A stretch of DNA of 64,000 bases. Source: Xenorhabdus bovienii SS-2004 (lineage in GTDB: Bacteria; Pseudomonadota; Gammaproteobacteria; Enterobacterales; Enterobacteriaceae). Shown piece after piece: positions 44,602-56,483 of this stretch. The notes below the pieces were generated by a model that did not search any database, had not been told where the DNA came from, and worked only from the letters and a program-made list of their open reading frames with translations. Positions within the stretch are counted from its first letter, which is position 1, and each line of letters opens with the position of its first letter. The DNA lies in the NCBI RefSeq assembly GCF_000027225.1, contig NC_013892.1:558001-622000 (forward strand), read 5' to 3'. The position numbers were made by a program, and so were the translations under genes.

Positions 44602-47256
44602 TTATACTTTATCCTTGGTGTTAAGGGCTTCTGTCAACCTTTCTGATAATTCTCCCTTGATTTTGTTATCCAGCTCCTGATGGTCTTTATCTGCCAGTAT
44701 AAAAAAGTCTTCAACGCGTTCTCCAATGGTGGTAATCCGCGCGCCATGCAGGGAAACGCCCAGTTCGGCGAAAATATTGCCTACGCGTGCCAGCAGACCG
44801 GGTTGATCCAGTGCAACTAATTCCATATAAGAACGGCGGGCATTTTGTGTTGGTAAAAAACTCACTTTGGTCGGCACATCAAAATGACGCAATTTAGCGG
44901 GCAGATTACGCGCTTTGGGCGCTTTCGGATGCGGATCATTCACGACTTTCAATAATGCCCGGCGGATAGGTTCATGACGATCGAGCGCCAGCGGATGACC
45001 ATTGGGCTCCAGTACAATGAAGGTATCCATCGCCATTTCATCGCGATTGGTAAAGATTTGAGCATCGTGGACACTGAGGTTGCGTCTGTCCAACTCTCCG
45101 ACTACAGCCGCGAAAAGCGAAGGTCTGTCCTGACACCAGATAAAAATTTCGGTTCCACCATGGGAAAATGCGGTGCTGATTAACACCATGGGCTCTGCAG
45201 ATTGATGTTGGATCAAATGGCCGGCATGCCAGGCCAGTTGATCCGGCGTATGGCGCAGGAAATAATCCGCATGACAGCGGCTCCAGATATTGTGTAATTG
45301 CTCTTCGTCAGCTCTTTCTTGTCGCAGTAGCGCCAATGCCTGCAAACGATTATGGCGGACACGTTCACGCAAGTCAGGTGTATTCTGTATACCTTGGCGC
45401 AACTGGGTTTCAGTGGCGAAATAGAGTTCGCGGATCAGGCTCTGCTTCCAACTGTTCCACAATTTAGAGTTGGTGGCGCAGATATCTGCGACGGTAAGGC
45501 AGAGCAGGTAATTCAGTCGGTTTTTATTTTTGACCTGGCCGGCAAATTGTTGGATGACGTCAGGATCTTGAATATCCCGCCGCTGTGCAGTGACTGACAT
45601 CAGCAAATGGTCGCGAACCAGCCATTCTACTAATTCGGCTTCACGGGTAGTCAGGCCATGTTGGCGTGCAAAGGTAAACGCATCTTTGGCACCCAGTTCA
45701 GAATGATCGCCATTACGCCCCTTGGCGATATCATGAAAAAAGGCGGCCAGCCGTAAAAGTTCCGGCTGAGGAATGCGGGGATACAGTTCGACACATAAGG
45801 GATGGATCACACGGTTGTTTTCATCAGCAAAACTTTCGAGTTTTTGCAGTACCCGAAGGGTGTGCTCATCAACGGTATAAGCGTGGAAAAGGTCAAATTG
45901 CATCTGTCCGACAATATTGCTCCAGAGCGGCATATAAGCACCTAGAACGCTATGGCGGTGCATCGGGATCAGTGCGTTTTTAACGGCACGAGGATGGCGC
46001 AGGATATCCATGAAAAGTTTTCGTGCTTCGGGCAACTCACACAAAGGATGTTTGAGGTTTCTACGGGCGTAGCGAAGCTGGCGTAATGTCGTGGAATAGA
46101 TCCCCTTAATTTCCCGATGTTCAGCCATGTGATAAAACATTTTTAAAATTGAGGTTGGATCTTGGATAAACAGGGTTTCATCGCTTAAGTCGATAAGATC
46201 CCCCCGCAACTGAAACGCTTCGTTCAAGGGACGTGGTTTTTCATCGGGCTGTAATGTCAGAATCGCTTCATCAAAGAGTTGAAGTAGCATGTCATTCAAT
46301 TCACTGACACGGCGGGTCACGCGGTAGAAATTTTTCATCATCCTTTCGACAGGTTGATTGCGTTCTCCTTCATAACCGAGCAATTGGGCAACATTGAACT
46401 GACGTTCAAACAGTAGCCGGTTGTCATAGCGCGTGACGACTAAGTGGAGGGCAAAACGGATGCGCCAGAGAAAATTCTGGCATTCATTTAATTCATTGCG
46501 CTCCTCACGGGTCAGGAAGCCGAAATCCACCATTTCATCCAGTGAGGCTGCCCCAAAATGGCGGCGAGCAACCCAAAGCAGGGTATGAATATCCCGTAGC
46601 CCGCCGGGGCTGCTTTTGATATCCGGCTCTAGATTATAACTGGTGCTATGGTAACGCTGATGGCGTTCCCACTGTTCGCGGAGTTTTGCTGCGAAGAACG
46701 TTGAGGAAGGCCAAAAATCATCGCTGAAAATGTGCTTTTGTAACCGCAGGAACAAAGGAAGATCACCGCAGATCAAACGTGATTCAATCAGATTTGTGGC
46801 AACGGTTAAATCCGATAACCCTTCATGCAGGCACTCTTCAAAGGTTCTGACACTATGGCCCACTTCCAGACGGATATCCCAGAGCAGGGTTATGAATTGC
46901 CCGATATTGTGGGCTTGATCTTCAGTCAGTTGGCTTTCGCTGAGAATCAATAAATCAATATCGGAGAGAGGATGCAATTCGCGTCGGCCATAACCACCTA
47001 CTGCAATCAGGGAAAGTGAAGTGTTCTGATCGAAACCGTGAGCCTGCCATAGTCGCGTCAGGAGACGATCAATATAATCACTGCGGGCTGAAATCAGTGC
47101 TTCTGGTGAGATCCCTGCCTTGAATGCCTGCTGGAGCCACAATTGAAATTCATCAACATGCTGTTTCAATACTGGGCACTGAAGATCATCGAGGGAAAAT
47201 TCCACAGGAGACAGGGGAGGAATGGGCGCGTGTGCAAAGGTGATATCAACTGACAT
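44602..47256 (-). CDS. glnD: Bifunctional uridylyltransferase/uridylyl-removing enzyme GlnD
   Basis: Nitrogen sensor that adds or removes UMP on PII proteins in response to glutamine (884 aa). In order: nucleotidyltransferase motif [19 protein letters not shown]; middle helical domain; HD hydrolase motif [18 protein letters not shown]; and two C-terminal ACT domains ([41 protein letters not shown]). All key residues appear intact. It lies 41 bases upstream of dapD on the same strand. Confidence 0.97.
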   Translation of the reverse strand: MSVDITFAHAPIPPLSPVEFSLDDLQCPVLKQHVDEFQLWLQQAFKAGISPEALISARSDYIDRLLTRLWQAHGFDQNTSLSLIAVGGYGRRELHPLSDIDLLILSESQLTEDQAHNIGQFITLLWDIRLEVGHSVRTFEECLHEGLSDLTVATNLIESRLICGDLPLFLRLQKHIFSDDFWPSSTFFAAKLREQWERHQRYHSTSYNLEPDIKSSPGGLRDIHTLLWVARRHFGAASLDEMVDFGFLTREERNELNECQNFLWRIRFALHLVVTRYDNRLLFERQFNVAQLLGYEGERNQPVERMMKNFYRVTRRVSELNDMLLQLFDEAILTLQPDEKPRPLNEAFQLRGDLIDLSDETLFIQDPTSILKMFYHMAEHREIKGIYSTTLRQLRYARRNLKHPLCELPEARKLFMDILRHPRAVKNALIPMHRHSVLGAYMPLWSNIVGQMQFDLFHAYTVDEHTLRVLQKLESFADENNRVIHPLCVELYPRIPQPELLRLAAFFHDIAKGRNGDHSELGAKDAFTFARQHGLTTREAELVEWLVRDHLLMSVTAQRRDIQDPDVIQQFAGQVKNKNRLNYLLCLTVADICATNSKLWNSWKQSLIRELYFATETQLRQGIQNTPDLRERVRHNRLQALALLRQERADEEQLHNIWSRCHADYFLRHTPDQLAWHAGHLIQHQSAEPMVLISTAFSHGGTEIFIWCQDRPSLFAAVVGELDRRNLSVHDAQIFTNRDEMAMDTFIVLEPNGHPLALDRHEPIRRALLKVVNDPHPKAPKARNLPAKLRHFDVPTKVSFLPTQNARRSYMELVALDQPGLLARVGNIFAELGVSLHGARITTIGERVEDFFILADKDHQELDNKIKGELSERLTEALNTKDKV

Positions 47257-47413
47257 ATGCAGAAACCTATGATGAGAAAAACGTGAGATGAACAGACGTT
47301 ATTGGCAGATAATGAAGCCCTTGGGGACAGTTTATGTACAAGGGCTTCGTTTATCAACGCCGTCTTATCTACGTGATTTCTGCCAATGATTGCAAAATCG
47401 CGCCAGCCGGAAA

Positions 47414-48211
47414 TTATTCGTTAATCAGCACCGCTGAGATATGAGGTTCTTCTTCTTTGCGCAATGTCATGATTTCACAGCCATTTTCGGTGACTACGAT
47501 GGTGTGCTCATACTGAGCAGACCAGCCGTGATCTTTGGTTTTGACTGTCCAGCCATCTTTCATGGTGCGGATACGGGAATCGCCGGTATTGACCATCGGT
47601 TCAATCGTGAACGCCATCCCTTTCTGCAATACAACGCCGCCATCATCAGCGTCATAATGGAGTACGTGGGGTTCTTCGTGGAAGACCCTGCCGATACCAT
47701 GACCGCAGTATTCGCGGACGACAGAGTAATCCTGCCCTTCCACATATTGCTGGATCGCTTTGCCAAGGCTGCGCAGGCGGATGCCGGGTTTTACCATTTT
47801 CAGCGCAAGGTACAGGCTTTCCTGGGTAACGCGGCACAGACGCTCACCCTGAATAGTCGATTTGCCGACAATGAACATTTTGGAGGTATCGCCGTGAAAT
47901 TCCTCTTTGATGACAGTGACATCAATGTTGACGATATCGCCTTCTTTCAGCACCTTGTCATCGCTGGGAATACCGTGACAAATCACATCATTGACGGAGA
48001 TGCATACGGATTTCGGGAAACCGTGATAGCCAAGACAGGCAGAAATTGCCTGCTGTTTATTGGTAATATGATCGTGGCAAATACGATCAAGCTCACCAGT
48101 GGTCACACCAACCTTAACGTAAGGTTCGATCATTTCCAGAACTTCGGCTGCCAGACGTCCGGCAACGCGCATTTTCTGGATGTCTTCATCTGTTTTGATA
48201 GAAATAGCCAT
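47414..48211 (-). CDS. map: Methionine aminopeptidase, type I
   Basis: Removes N-terminal Met from new proteins (265 aa). Metal ligands are visible in the family blocks: GIPSDDKVLKEGDIVNIDVTV (Asp), FHGDTSKMF (Asp), YCGHGIGRVFHEEPHVLHY (His), MAFTIEPMV (Glu) and QYEHTIVV (Glu). Divergent from rpsB, as in E. coli. Confidence 0.97.
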   Translation of the reverse strand: MAISIKTDEDIQKMRVAGRLAAEVLEMIEPYVKVGVTTGELDRICHDHITNKQQAISACLGYHGFPKSVCISVNDVICHGIPSDDKVLKEGDIVNIDVTVIKEEFHGDTSKMFIVGKSTIQGERLCRVTQESLYLALKMVKPGIRLRSLGKAIQQYVEGQDYSVVREYCGHGIGRVFHEEPHVLHYDADDGGVVLQKGMAFTIEPMVNTGDSRIRTMKDGWTVKTKDHGWSAQYEHTIVVTENGCEIMTLRKEEEPHISAVLINE

Positions 48212-48352
48212 GAAATCGGTCCATTCAAGTCGGAACTTTACCCGACTGCTTGATGTTAACTAAGGAAAAATGCTGGTAGTTATGGTATCAGTCCACAGAA
48301 TATCTGCCAATAACCGTTGATAGATCTGCCTACCAGAAAGCGGTAACAAATG

Positions 48353-48382
48353 TTGGAATTTGGGGGCTGTTTGTGGTATAAA
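48353..48382 (+). promoter_or_regulatory. Predicted rpsB promoter
   Basis: TTGGAA (48353-48358), an 18-base spacer, TATAAA (48377-48382), followed by the GC-rich discriminator GCGCGCCG. Such a discriminator is typical of stringently controlled ribosomal promoters. Transcription would start about 48390, leaving a leader of ~200 nt. Confidence 0.7.
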
Positions 48383-48392
48383 GCGCGCCGGC

Positions 48393-49319
<927 letters not shown>

Positions 49320-49373
49320 TAAGGCATGCTCATTCTTGAGCCCTTATTGACCAGGTATTGAAATATATTGGTT

Positions 49374-49395
49374 AGGGGGCCTGTCACGGCCCCCT
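49374..49395 (+). terminator. Attenuator between rpsB and tsf
   Basis: AGGGGGCC-TGTCAC-GGCCCCCT followed by TTACAT. A GC-rich hairpin with a weak T tract, at the position of the partial terminator known between rpsB and tsf in E. coli. Confidence 0.75.
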
Positions 49396-49466
49396 TTACA
49401 TATCTGATATAGAACTATCCACGCGGAATATTATCTTCCCGCGAGACACATCGAGGAATAAAACAA

Positions 49467-50324
49467 ATGGCTGACATTACCGCTGCTCTGGTAAAAGAAC
49501 TGCGTGAGCGTACTGGCGCAGGCATGATGGAATGTAAAAAAGCACTGGTTGAAGCAAATGGTGATATCGAGCTGGCTATCGATAACATGCGTAAATCAGG
49601 TCAGGCAAAAGCCGCTAAGAAAGCAGGCCGTGTTGCGGCTGAAGGTGTTATTCTGGTTGAAGTTGCAGCTGACGCTAAATATGCGGGTATTGTTGAACTG
49701 AACTGTGAAACTGACTTCGTTGCTAAAGACTCTGGCTTCCTGGCGTTTGGTAAAGAAGTGATTGCTGCCGTTATGGCGGACAAAAATGCTGATATCGATG
49801 CACTGAAAGCTCAGTTCGAAGAACAGCGTGCTAACCTGGTAGCGAAAATCGGTGAAAACATCAATATCCGTCGCGTTACTATTCTGGAAGGTGACGCAGT
49901 AGGTTCTTACCTGCACGGTGCTCGCATCGGTGTTCTGGTTTCCGCTGAAGGCGCAAGCGAAGAACTGATCAAGCACGTTGCAATGCACGTTGCTGCAAGC
50001 AAGCCAGAATACGTGAACCCAACTGACGTTCCTGCTGATGTCGTTGCGCGTGAACACCAGATCCAGATGGATATCGCAATGCAATCAGGCAAACCGCGTG
50101 AAATCGCAGAGAAAATGGTTTCTGGCCGCATGAACAAATTCACTGGCGAAATCTCTCTGACGGGTCAAAACTTTGTGATGGATCCAAGCAAAACGGTTGG
50201 TGACCTGATGAAAGAAAATAATGCTAAAGTTATCAACTTCATCCGTTTTGAAGTCGGTGAAGGCATTGAGAAAGTTGAAGCTGATTTCGCAGCGGAAGTT
50301 GCTGCAATGAGCAAGCAGTCTTAA
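49467..50324 (+). CDS. tsf: Elongation factor Ts
   Basis: Guanine-nucleotide exchange factor for EF-Tu (285 aa). The N-terminal UBA-like domain ([16 protein letters not shown]) and the TDFV motif ([10 protein letters not shown]) that contacts EF-Tu are present, as is [21 protein letters not shown] precedes the ATG. Confidence 0.99.
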   Translation: MADITAALVKELRERTGAGMMECKKALVEANGDIELAIDNMRKSGQAKAAKKAGRVAAEGVILVEVAADAKYAGIVELNCETDFVAKDSGFLAFGKEVIAAVMADKNADIDALKAQFEEQRANLVAKIGENINIRRVTILEGDAVGSYLHGARIGVLVSAEGASEELIKHVAMHVAASKPEYVNPTDVPADVVAREHQIQMDIAMQSGKPREIAEKMVSGRMNKFTGEISLTGQNFVMDPSKTVGDLMKENNAKVINFIRFEVGEGIEKVEADFAAEVAAMSKQS

Positions 50325-50331
50325 TGTTTTG

Positions 50332-50363
50332 AACGGAACCGCCGATTGGCGGTTCCGTTTTAT
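50332..50363 (+). terminator. Terminator of tsf
   Basis: AACGGAACCGCC-GATT-GGCGGTTCCGTT followed by TTAT; 12-bp perfect stem eight bases after the tsf stop codon. Confidence 0.9.
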
Positions 50364-50454
50364 CTCATGATGAATTTTTACATCTGGGCTGCATAGCATG
50401 GATGTGTAATTGTAATAAATCCCCAATATCCTTATCTGCTTAGGACTGAACACC

Positions 50455-51183
50455 ATGGCAACCAATGCAAAACCCGTATATCAGAGAATCCTGCTTAAGC
50501 TCAGTGGAGAAGCCCTGCAAGGCGCAGAAGGTTTTGGTATCGATGCCAGCGTTTTAGACCGCATGGCTCAGGAAGTCAAAGAACTGGTTGAGCTGGGTAT
50601 TCAGGTCGGTGTCGTTATTGGCGGAGGTAACCTGTTTCGCGGAGCCGGTCTGGCCGAAGCAGGAATGAACCGTGTAGTCGGCGATCACATGGGCATGTTG
50701 GCAACCGTAATGAATGGCCTGGCAATGCGCGATGCCTTACACCGCGCCTATGTGAACGCTCGTTTGATGTCTGCCATTCCACTGAATGGAGTGTGTGACA
50801 ATTATAGCTGGGCTGAAGCTATCAGCTTACTGCGTCACGGTCGTGTTGTTATTTTCTCTGCAGGTACTGGCAACCCATTCTTTACGACAGATTCCGCAGC
50901 ATGCTTGCGCGGCATTGAAATTGAAGCGGATGTTGTGTTAAAAGCAACCAAAGTTGATGGGGTCTATTCTAGTGATCCTGCTAAAGATACTGAAGCTGTT
51001 CTTTACAGTAAGCTCACTTATCAGGAAGTACTGGAGCGTGAACTGAAAGTCATGGATCTCGCCGCCTTTACTCTGGCTCGTGACCATAGTATCCCAATTC
51101 GTGTCTTCAATATGAACAAGCCAGGCGCACTTCGTCGTGTTGTGATGGGGGAAAGTGAAGGTACGTTGATTTCTCACGGATAA
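50455..51183 (+). CDS. pyrH: UMP kinase
   Basis: Converts UMP to UDP (242 aa, amino-acid kinase fold). Motifs [29 protein letters not shown]-type loop ([19 protein letters not shown]) and [17 protein letters not shown] are intact. Transcribed after the tsf terminator, followed by frr, in the conserved tsf-pyrH-frr order. Confidence 0.98.
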   Translation: MATNAKPVYQRILLKLSGEALQGAEGFGIDASVLDRMAQEVKELVELGIQVGVVIGGGNLFRGAGLAEAGMNRVVGDHMGMLATVMNGLAMRDALHRAYVNARLMSAIPLNGVCDNYSWAEAISLLRHGRVVIFSAGTGNPFFTTDSAACLRGIEIEADVVLKATKVDGVYSSDPAKDTEAVLYSKLTYQEVLERELKVMDLAAFTLARDHSIPIRVFNMNKPGALRRVVMGESEGTLISHG

Positions 51184-51315
51184 TGCTCAGAGACACCGAT
51201 GAAATTTGACGGTATGATCAGCGTACTAATGCGCCAAACTTAATGATACAGGGCCATGATATCTTATGTTGATATTCGTGGGCTACAAAATAACCAGATC
51301 CCAAGGGTTTGTAAC

Positions 51316-51873
51316 GTGATTAATGAAATCAAGAAAGACGCACAAGACCGCATGGAAAAAAGCGTCGAAGCACTGAAAAACCAAATCAGCAAGATTCGTA
51401 CTGGCCGTGCTTCTCCCAGCCTGTTGGATGGCATCAGCGTCGATTATTACGGCTCTGCGACTCCATTACGTCAGATTGCCAGCGTCGTTGCTGAAGATGC
51501 ACGTACTTTAGCGATAACGGTTTTTGATCGTTCTATGACGCCGGCTATCGAAAAAGCGATTATGGCTTCCGATCTGGGTCTGAACCCATCTTCTGCTGGA
51601 ACCATTATCCGTGTTCCACTGCCAGCACTGACAGAAGAGCGTCGTAAAGATCTGATCAAAGTTGTGCGTGGCGATGCAGAACAAGGCCGTGTGTCCGTGC
51701 GTAATATCCGTCGTGACGCCAATGATAAGGTTAAGGCACTGCTGAAAGACAAAGAAATCAGTGAAGATGAAGAACGCCGTTCACAAGACGAAATTCAGAA
51801 ATTGACTGACAGCTTCATCAAGAAAATTGATGAAGCATTGGCAAGTAAAGAAACTGAATTGATGGATTTCTAA
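51316..51873 (+). CDS. frr: Ribosome recycling factor
   Basis: Splits post-termination ribosomes with EF-G (185 aa, identical length to E. coli). The GTG at 51316 is chosen because the product then starts (V/M)[19 protein letters not shown], aligned with the E. coli start; an upstream ATG at 51256 adds 20 residues unlike the family. [17 protein letters not shown] and [15 protein letters not shown] are diagnostic. Confidence 0.97.
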   Translation: MINEIKKDAQDRMEKSVEALKNQISKIRTGRASPSLLDGISVDYYGSATPLRQIASVVAEDARTLAITVFDRSMTPAIEKAIMASDLGLNPSSAGTIIRVPLPALTEERRKDLIKVVRGDAEQGRVSVRNIRRDANDKVKALLKDKEISEDEERRSQDEIQKLTDSFIKKIDEALASKETELMDF

Positions 51874-51890
51874 TTGCCATTTCACGAATA

Positions 51891-51920
51891 TAACGCCGCA
51901 GTCCTTGCGGCGTTATTCTT
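51891..51920 (+). terminator. Terminator of frr
   Basis: TAACGCCGC-AGTCCTT-GCGGCGTTA followed by TTCTTTG, 17 bases after the frr stop codon. Confidence 0.85.
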
Positions 51921-52013
51921 TGCATCACATTTCTTTCTCAGGCGATGGACATACCGATCGAGACGGCTCAAACTATTGACATTTTATGTCAGTAGAATAC
52001 TCAGAGTATTAAA

Positions 52014-53210
52014 ATGAAACGCTTAACTATCCTTGGCTCAACGGGCTCGATTGGGAAAAGTACCCTTTCTGTTGTCAGAAATAACCTGGATAAATTCCAA
52101 GTTGTGGCACTCGTCGCTGGGAAAAATATTGAAATCATGGCACAGCAGTGTCTGGAGTTTCGTCCTCAATATGCGGCAATGGCGGATGCGCACTCAGCAA
52201 CGGTATTACGGCAGTTATTACAGGAGCAGGGAAGCCAGACAGAAGTGTTATCCGGTAGGGAAGCCATTTGTGATTTAGCTGCGTTGGATGATGTTGATCA
52301 AGTCATGTCCGCGATTGTCGGTGTTGCCGGGTTATTGCCGACGCTGGCGGCTATCCGCAAAGGTAAGCAAGTCTTGTTGGCCAACAAAGAAGCACTCATT
52401 ACCAGTGGGCGTTTGTTCATGCAGGCGGTGAATCAATATCAAGCGCAACTGTTGCCCATTGATAGTGAACATAATGCCATCTTCCAGAGCTTGCCTGAAT
52501 CTGTTCAGCACAATCTTGGAAATGCAAGCTTAAAACAACATGGTATCTCCAGTATTATCCTGACGGGATCAGGTGGGCCGTTCCGCAGAACCCCTCTGGA
52601 GACATTGCTTGATGTCACACCTGATGAAGCCTGTGCTCACCCCGTCTGGTCTATGGGACGCAAAATTTCTGTTGATTCCGCAACCATGATGAACAAAGGG
52701 CTGGAATATATCGAAGCTCGTTACCTGTTCAATGCCTCTGCTGATGAAATTGAAGTGCTGCTCCATCCTCAATCAGTAATCCATTCGATGGTTCGTTATC
52801 AGGATGGCAGCATCATTGCTCAGTTAGGAACGCAGGATATGTGTACCCCAATAGCTTATGCAATGGCTTATCCCAATCGTATCGTTTCTGGCGTAAAACC
52901 TCTGGATTTTACTGAACTGAGCACACTCACTTTTGAAGCGTTGGATTATCGGCGTTATCCTTGTCTGAAACTGGCCATTGATGCTTGCCATGAAGGTCAG
53001 GCGGCAACAACCGCGTTGAATGCCGCCAATGAAGAAACGGTCAGTGCTTTCTTGAAAGATGGGATCCGCTTCACTGATATCGCGATGATTAATCGGTTGG
53101 TCGTCGAAAAATTAAATTTACCTGAACCTGAAAGCATCGAAGAGGTCTTAGAAATCGATAAAGTCGCTAGAGAATTAGCAAAAGAAACGATTAAGGCCTG
53201 CTCCAAATAG
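52014..53210 (+). CDS. dxr: 1-deoxy-D-xylulose 5-phosphate reductoisomerase
   Basis: Second step of the MEP isoprenoid pathway (398 aa, NADPH-dependent). NADPH loop [12 protein letters not shown] at the N-terminus; [13 protein letters not shown] (metal ligands Asp/Glu) and [28 protein letters not shown] preceded by weak spacing after AGAGTATTAAA. Supplies precursors for the undecaprenyl lipid made by the next gene, uppS. Confidence 0.98.
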   Translation: MKRLTILGSTGSIGKSTLSVVRNNLDKFQVVALVAGKNIEIMAQQCLEFRPQYAAMADAHSATVLRQLLQEQGSQTEVLSGREAICDLAALDDVDQVMSAIVGVAGLLPTLAAIRKGKQVLLANKEALITSGRLFMQAVNQYQAQLLPIDSEHNAIFQSLPESVQHNLGNASLKQHGISSIILTGSGGPFRRTPLETLLDVTPDEACAHPVWSMGRKISVDSATMMNKGLEYIEARYLFNASADEIEVLLHPQSVIHSMVRYQDGSIIAQLGTQDMCTPIAYAMAYPNRIVSGVKPLDFTELSTLTFEALDYRRYPCLKLAIDACHEGQAATTALNAANEETVSAFLKDGIRFTDIAMINRLVVEKLNLPEPESIEEVLEIDKVARELAKETIKACSK

Positions 53211-53368
53211 CGAATTTTGCTAATAAGTATATATTTGTTTGCGTTTTGGCAAATGGTATAGTTCGCGGGTAAATAATAGTTGTTATAATAGCCAGTTCAA
53301 TATTTGTCACACGTTTTCTGAGTGTGTGCCAAAGATAGAGGCTTTCATTCGGGCCATGCCCCAGAAAT

Positions 53369-53397
53369 AGCCGTGGTAAGTGTTGACACGGCTTTTT
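53369..53397 (+). terminator. Terminator between dxr and uppS
   Basis: AGCCGTG (53369-53375) pairs with CACGGCT (53387-53393), followed by TTTTC. About 160 bases after dxr; probably partial since the downstream cluster continues on the same strand. Confidence 0.65.
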
Positions 53398-53458
53398 CAT
53401 GTTTGGAAGTATTTGAACCCATAGAAGAACCAGCTTAGTTATTTAAGGATCATTTTGA

Positions 53459-54214
53459 GTGATATCTTCCAGTGACTGTAACTCATTGCTAACGTTACCC
53501 AGACATGTTGCCATTATTATGGATGGCAATGGCCGCTGGGCAAAACAACGTGGGAAGTTAAGGGTTTTTGGCCATCGCGCCGGTGTTAAAGCTGTGCGGG
53601 TTGCCGTGAGTTTTTCGGTTAAACACAATATTGAATCACTGACATTATATGCTTTTAGCAGTGAGAACTGGAATCGCCCACAGCAGGAAGTCAGTTCATT
53701 AATGGAATTGTTTGTTTTTGCTCTTGATAATGAAGTGAAGAGCTTGCATAAGCACAATGTGAAATTGTCTGTTATTGGTGATATCAGTCGGTTTAGCTCA
53801 CGGTTGCAGGAACGTATTCGCCGTTCAGTTGAATTGACGGCGGGCAATACCGGATTGCAGCTTAATATTGCCGCCAATTATGGCGGGCGTTGGGATTTGG
53901 TTCAGGGCGTTAAGCAAATCGCTGAAAAAATCAGGGCAAATGAGCTGGAGCCCGAGGAAATTACTGAAGCCACAGTGGGCAGCGTCATCAATTTGAGTGA
54001 GCAACCCGAAGTTGATCTGGTGATCAGGACGGGCGGCGAACACCGTATCAGTAATTTTCTGTTATGGCAGATAGCTTATGCAGAATTGTATTTTACCGAT
54101 ATACTTTGGCCTGATTTCGATGAAACTGTTTTTGAAGGTGCCATTAATGCCTTTGTTAAACGAGAACGCCGATTCGGCGGAACAATACCAGACGATGCCG
54201 AAGTGGGATCATAG
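53459..54214 (+). CDS. uppS: Undecaprenyl diphosphate synthase
   Basis: cis-Prenyltransferase making C55 lipid carrier precursor for peptidoglycan and O-antigen (251 aa from a GTG start). Motifs HVAIIMDGNGRWAK (catalytic Asp), YAFSSENWNRP and DLVIRTGGEHRISNFLLWQIAYAE are complete. The GTG follows AAGGATCATTTTGA. Confidence 0.97.
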   Translation: MISSSDCNSLLTLPRHVAIIMDGNGRWAKQRGKLRVFGHRAGVKAVRVAVSFSVKHNIESLTLYAFSSENWNRPQQEVSSLMELFVFALDNEVKSLHKHNVKLSVIGDISRFSSRLQERIRRSVELTAGNTGLQLNIAANYGGRWDLVQGVKQIAEKIRANELEPEEITEATVGSVINLSEQPEVDLVIRTGGEHRISNFLLWQIAYAELYFTDILWPDFDETVFEGAINAFVKRERRFGGTIPDDAEVGS

Positions 54215-54223
54215 GAGGAAAAC

Positions 54224-55087
54224 TTGCTGAAGTACCGTCTTTTAACTACGTTGATATTAATTCCAATTGTTATTGCAGCACTGTTTTTACTTCCTCCATC
54301 CGGGTTTGGATTGGTTGTTATTACAGTCTCAGTACTTGCCGCATGGGAATGGGGGCAATTTGCCGGCCTTTTCACACAAGCCAAACGTATTACGCTGGCC
54401 GTGTTATTTGCCGTAGGGCTGCTGGCCTTACAGTACTCTTTGTCAGATTTTTCCCACCTCATTGAAAAACCACAGATTGTATATCTGTTGTGGGCTGGTA
54501 TGATTTGGTGGGCTGCGGCTATCCTGTTGGTCACCACTTATCCTGCTTCTGCCTCAATCTGGAAGTCATCAACTGCACTACGCCTGTTGTTTGGCGTTCT
54601 GACTATCGTGCCATTTTATTGCGGAATGATGGTGCTCCGAACTCAGGGATATGAAAACAACACCTATCATGGTGCATGGTGGCTATTGTATGCGATGCTG
54701 CTGGTATGGGGAGCCGATTCCGGTGCCTATGTTTTTGGCCGGACACTGGGTAAGCACAAAATGGCACCGAGAGTGTCTCCGGGTAAAACACTTGAAGGTT
54801 TGGTCGGAGGAGTATTGACTGCTGCGCTTATTTCGTGGTTGTTCGGTAAGTTTGCGCCAGTACCGGTAATGCCTGAAAACTTATTATTGATTTCTGCTGT
54901 GGTTGTGATTGCCTCTGTCTTCGGTGACTTGACTGAGAGTATGTTCAAAAGAGAATCAGGCATCAAAGACAGCAGCCTGCTGATCCCCGGGCATGGTGGG
55001 GTCATGGACAGGGTAGATAGCCTGACAGCAGCAGTTCCTGTGTTCGCGGGATTGGTACTGTTAATTTCTTCTGGATTTGGGCTCTGA
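54224..55087 (+). CDS. cdsA: Phosphatidate cytidylyltransferase
   Basis: Integral membrane enzyme making CDP-diacylglycerol for phospholipid synthesis (287 aa, about eight hydrophobic segments). TTG start supported by AGGAGG six bases before and by the product MLKYRLLT, matching E. coli CdsA. The C-terminal CDS signature SPGKTLEGLVGG and DLTESMFKRESGIKDSSLLIPGHGGVMDRVDS are intact. Confidence 0.96.
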   Translation: MLKYRLLTTLILIPIVIAALFLLPPSGFGLVVITVSVLAAWEWGQFAGLFTQAKRITLAVLFAVGLLALQYSLSDFSHLIEKPQIVYLLWAGMIWWAAAILLVTTYPASASIWKSSTALRLLFGVLTIVPFYCGMMVLRTQGYENNTYHGAWWLLYAMLLVWGADSGAYVFGRTLGKHKMAPRVSPGKTLEGLVGGVLTAALISWLFGKFAPVPVMPENLLLISAVVVIASVFGDLTESMFKRESGIKDSSLLIPGHGGVMDRVDSLTAAVPVFAGLVLLISSGFGL

Positions 55088-55096
55088 GGCTACGTA

Positions 55097-56449
55097 ATGG
55101 ATATTCTCTGGAATCTGGCTGCATTTATTGTTGCATTGGGTATTCTTATCACAGTGCATGAGTTTGGTCATTTTTGGGTTGCCAGACGGTGTGGTATCTA
55201 CGTTGAACGCTTTTCCATCGGGTTTGGTAAAGCGCTCTGGCGTCGCACAGATAAGCAGGGAACCGAATACGTTATTGCTCTTATCCCTCTGGGGGGATAT
55301 GTCAAAATGCTTGATGAGCGGGTTGAGTCTGTTTCTCCCGAACGTCGTCATATGGCATTCAACAATAAAACCATTGGCCAGCGCGCGGCAGTCGTCAGTG
55401 CAGGGCCAATCGCTAACTTTATTCTGGCAGTCATTGCTTATTGGTTGGTTTTTGTGATTGGCGTGCCTTCTGTGCGTCCGGTGGTTTTGGATGTTAAGCC
55501 AGATTCTATTGCCGCTCAGGCAAATATTTTGCCCGGAATGGAACTAAAAACGGTTGATGGTATCGAAACCTTTGATTGGAATTCGGTACGTCTGGCCTTA
55601 GTGAGTAAAGTGGGTGAATCTTTTGTGTCAATGGATGTGATGCCAATGGATGCTGCTGCCAGCATGCAAAAAACATTAGATTTACGTGACTGGGCATTTG
55701 ATCCATCCAAGCAGGATGTCTTGCTGTCTTTGGGCATTATGCCTGTTGTACCACGAATCAGCTCTCAGGTAGAGAACGTTTATCCGGACTCTCCCGCTGA
55801 AAAAGCAGGTTTACAACGTGGGGACAGGATCGTTAAAGTCAACGGTCAGAATGTGGATGTCTGGCACACTTTTGTATCTTTTATCAGGAAAAATCCGAAT
55901 GTTCCTCTAAAATTGGACGTTGCGAGGGCAAATAGCATCATTCCTCTGTCTTTGACGCCAGAGGTCAGGCGGTTGTCCAATGGGCGTGAGGAAGGCTTCG
56001 CTGGTGCCGAACTTCACGTTATTCCTCTGGCGGATGAATATAAGGTAATTCAACAATATGGGGCTTTCTCTGCCATTTATCAGGCAGGAGACAAAACTTG
56101 GCAATTGATGAAGCTGACTGTCAATATGATCGGTAAATTAATTGTGGGGGATGTGAAACTCAATAACCTGAGTGGCCCTATTTCCATTGCCAAAGGCGCT
56201 GGAGTATCGGCTGATTCTGGCTTGGTGTATTATTTGATGTTTTTGGCGCTGATTAGTGTCAACCTTGGGATCATTAATTTGTTCCCATTACCCGTACTAG
56301 ATGGTGGACACTTGCTTTTCCTTGCTATTGAGAAGATCAAGGGAGGGCCAGTCTCCGAGCGTGTACAAGACTTCAGTTATCGCATTGGTACTATATTACT
56401 GGTGTTATTAATGGGGCTTGCACTTTTCAATGATTTCTCCCGCTTCTAA
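55097..56449 (+). CDS. rseP: Sigma-E site-2 protease RseP
   Basis: Inner-membrane zinc metalloprotease that cuts RseA to release sigma-E (450 aa). The HExxH motif is in [14 protein letters not shown] within TM1; the second metal motif is [13 protein letters not shown] near the C-terminus. Two central PDZ domains (e.g. [21 protein letters not shown]) are visible. It sits just before bamA, whose product reports envelope state in the same pathway. Confidence 0.97.
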   Translation: MDILWNLAAFIVALGILITVHEFGHFWVARRCGIYVERFSIGFGKALWRRTDKQGTEYVIALIPLGGYVKMLDERVESVSPERRHMAFNNKTIGQRAAVVSAGPIANFILAVIAYWLVFVIGVPSVRPVVLDVKPDSIAAQANILPGMELKTVDGIETFDWNSVRLALVSKVGESFVSMDVMPMDAAASMQKTLDLRDWAFDPSKQDVLLSLGIMPVVPRISSQVENVYPDSPAEKAGLQRGDRIVKVNGQNVDVWHTFVSFIRKNPNVPLKLDVARANSIIPLSLTPEVRRLSNGREEGFAGAELHVIPLADEYKVIQQYGAFSAIYQAGDKTWQLMKLTVNMIGKLIVGDVKLNNLSGPISIAKGAGVSADSGLVYYLMFLALISVNLGIINLFPLPVLDGGHLLFLAIEKIKGGPVSERVQDFSYRIGTILLVLLMGLALFNDFSRF

Positions 56450-56483
56450 GGTGGGAGACCGGTTAGGAAAACGCATAACAACG

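Noticed and set aside
47441..48253. 270-codon open frame on the plus strand
   Set aside because: Antisense to map along its whole length; no family likeness.
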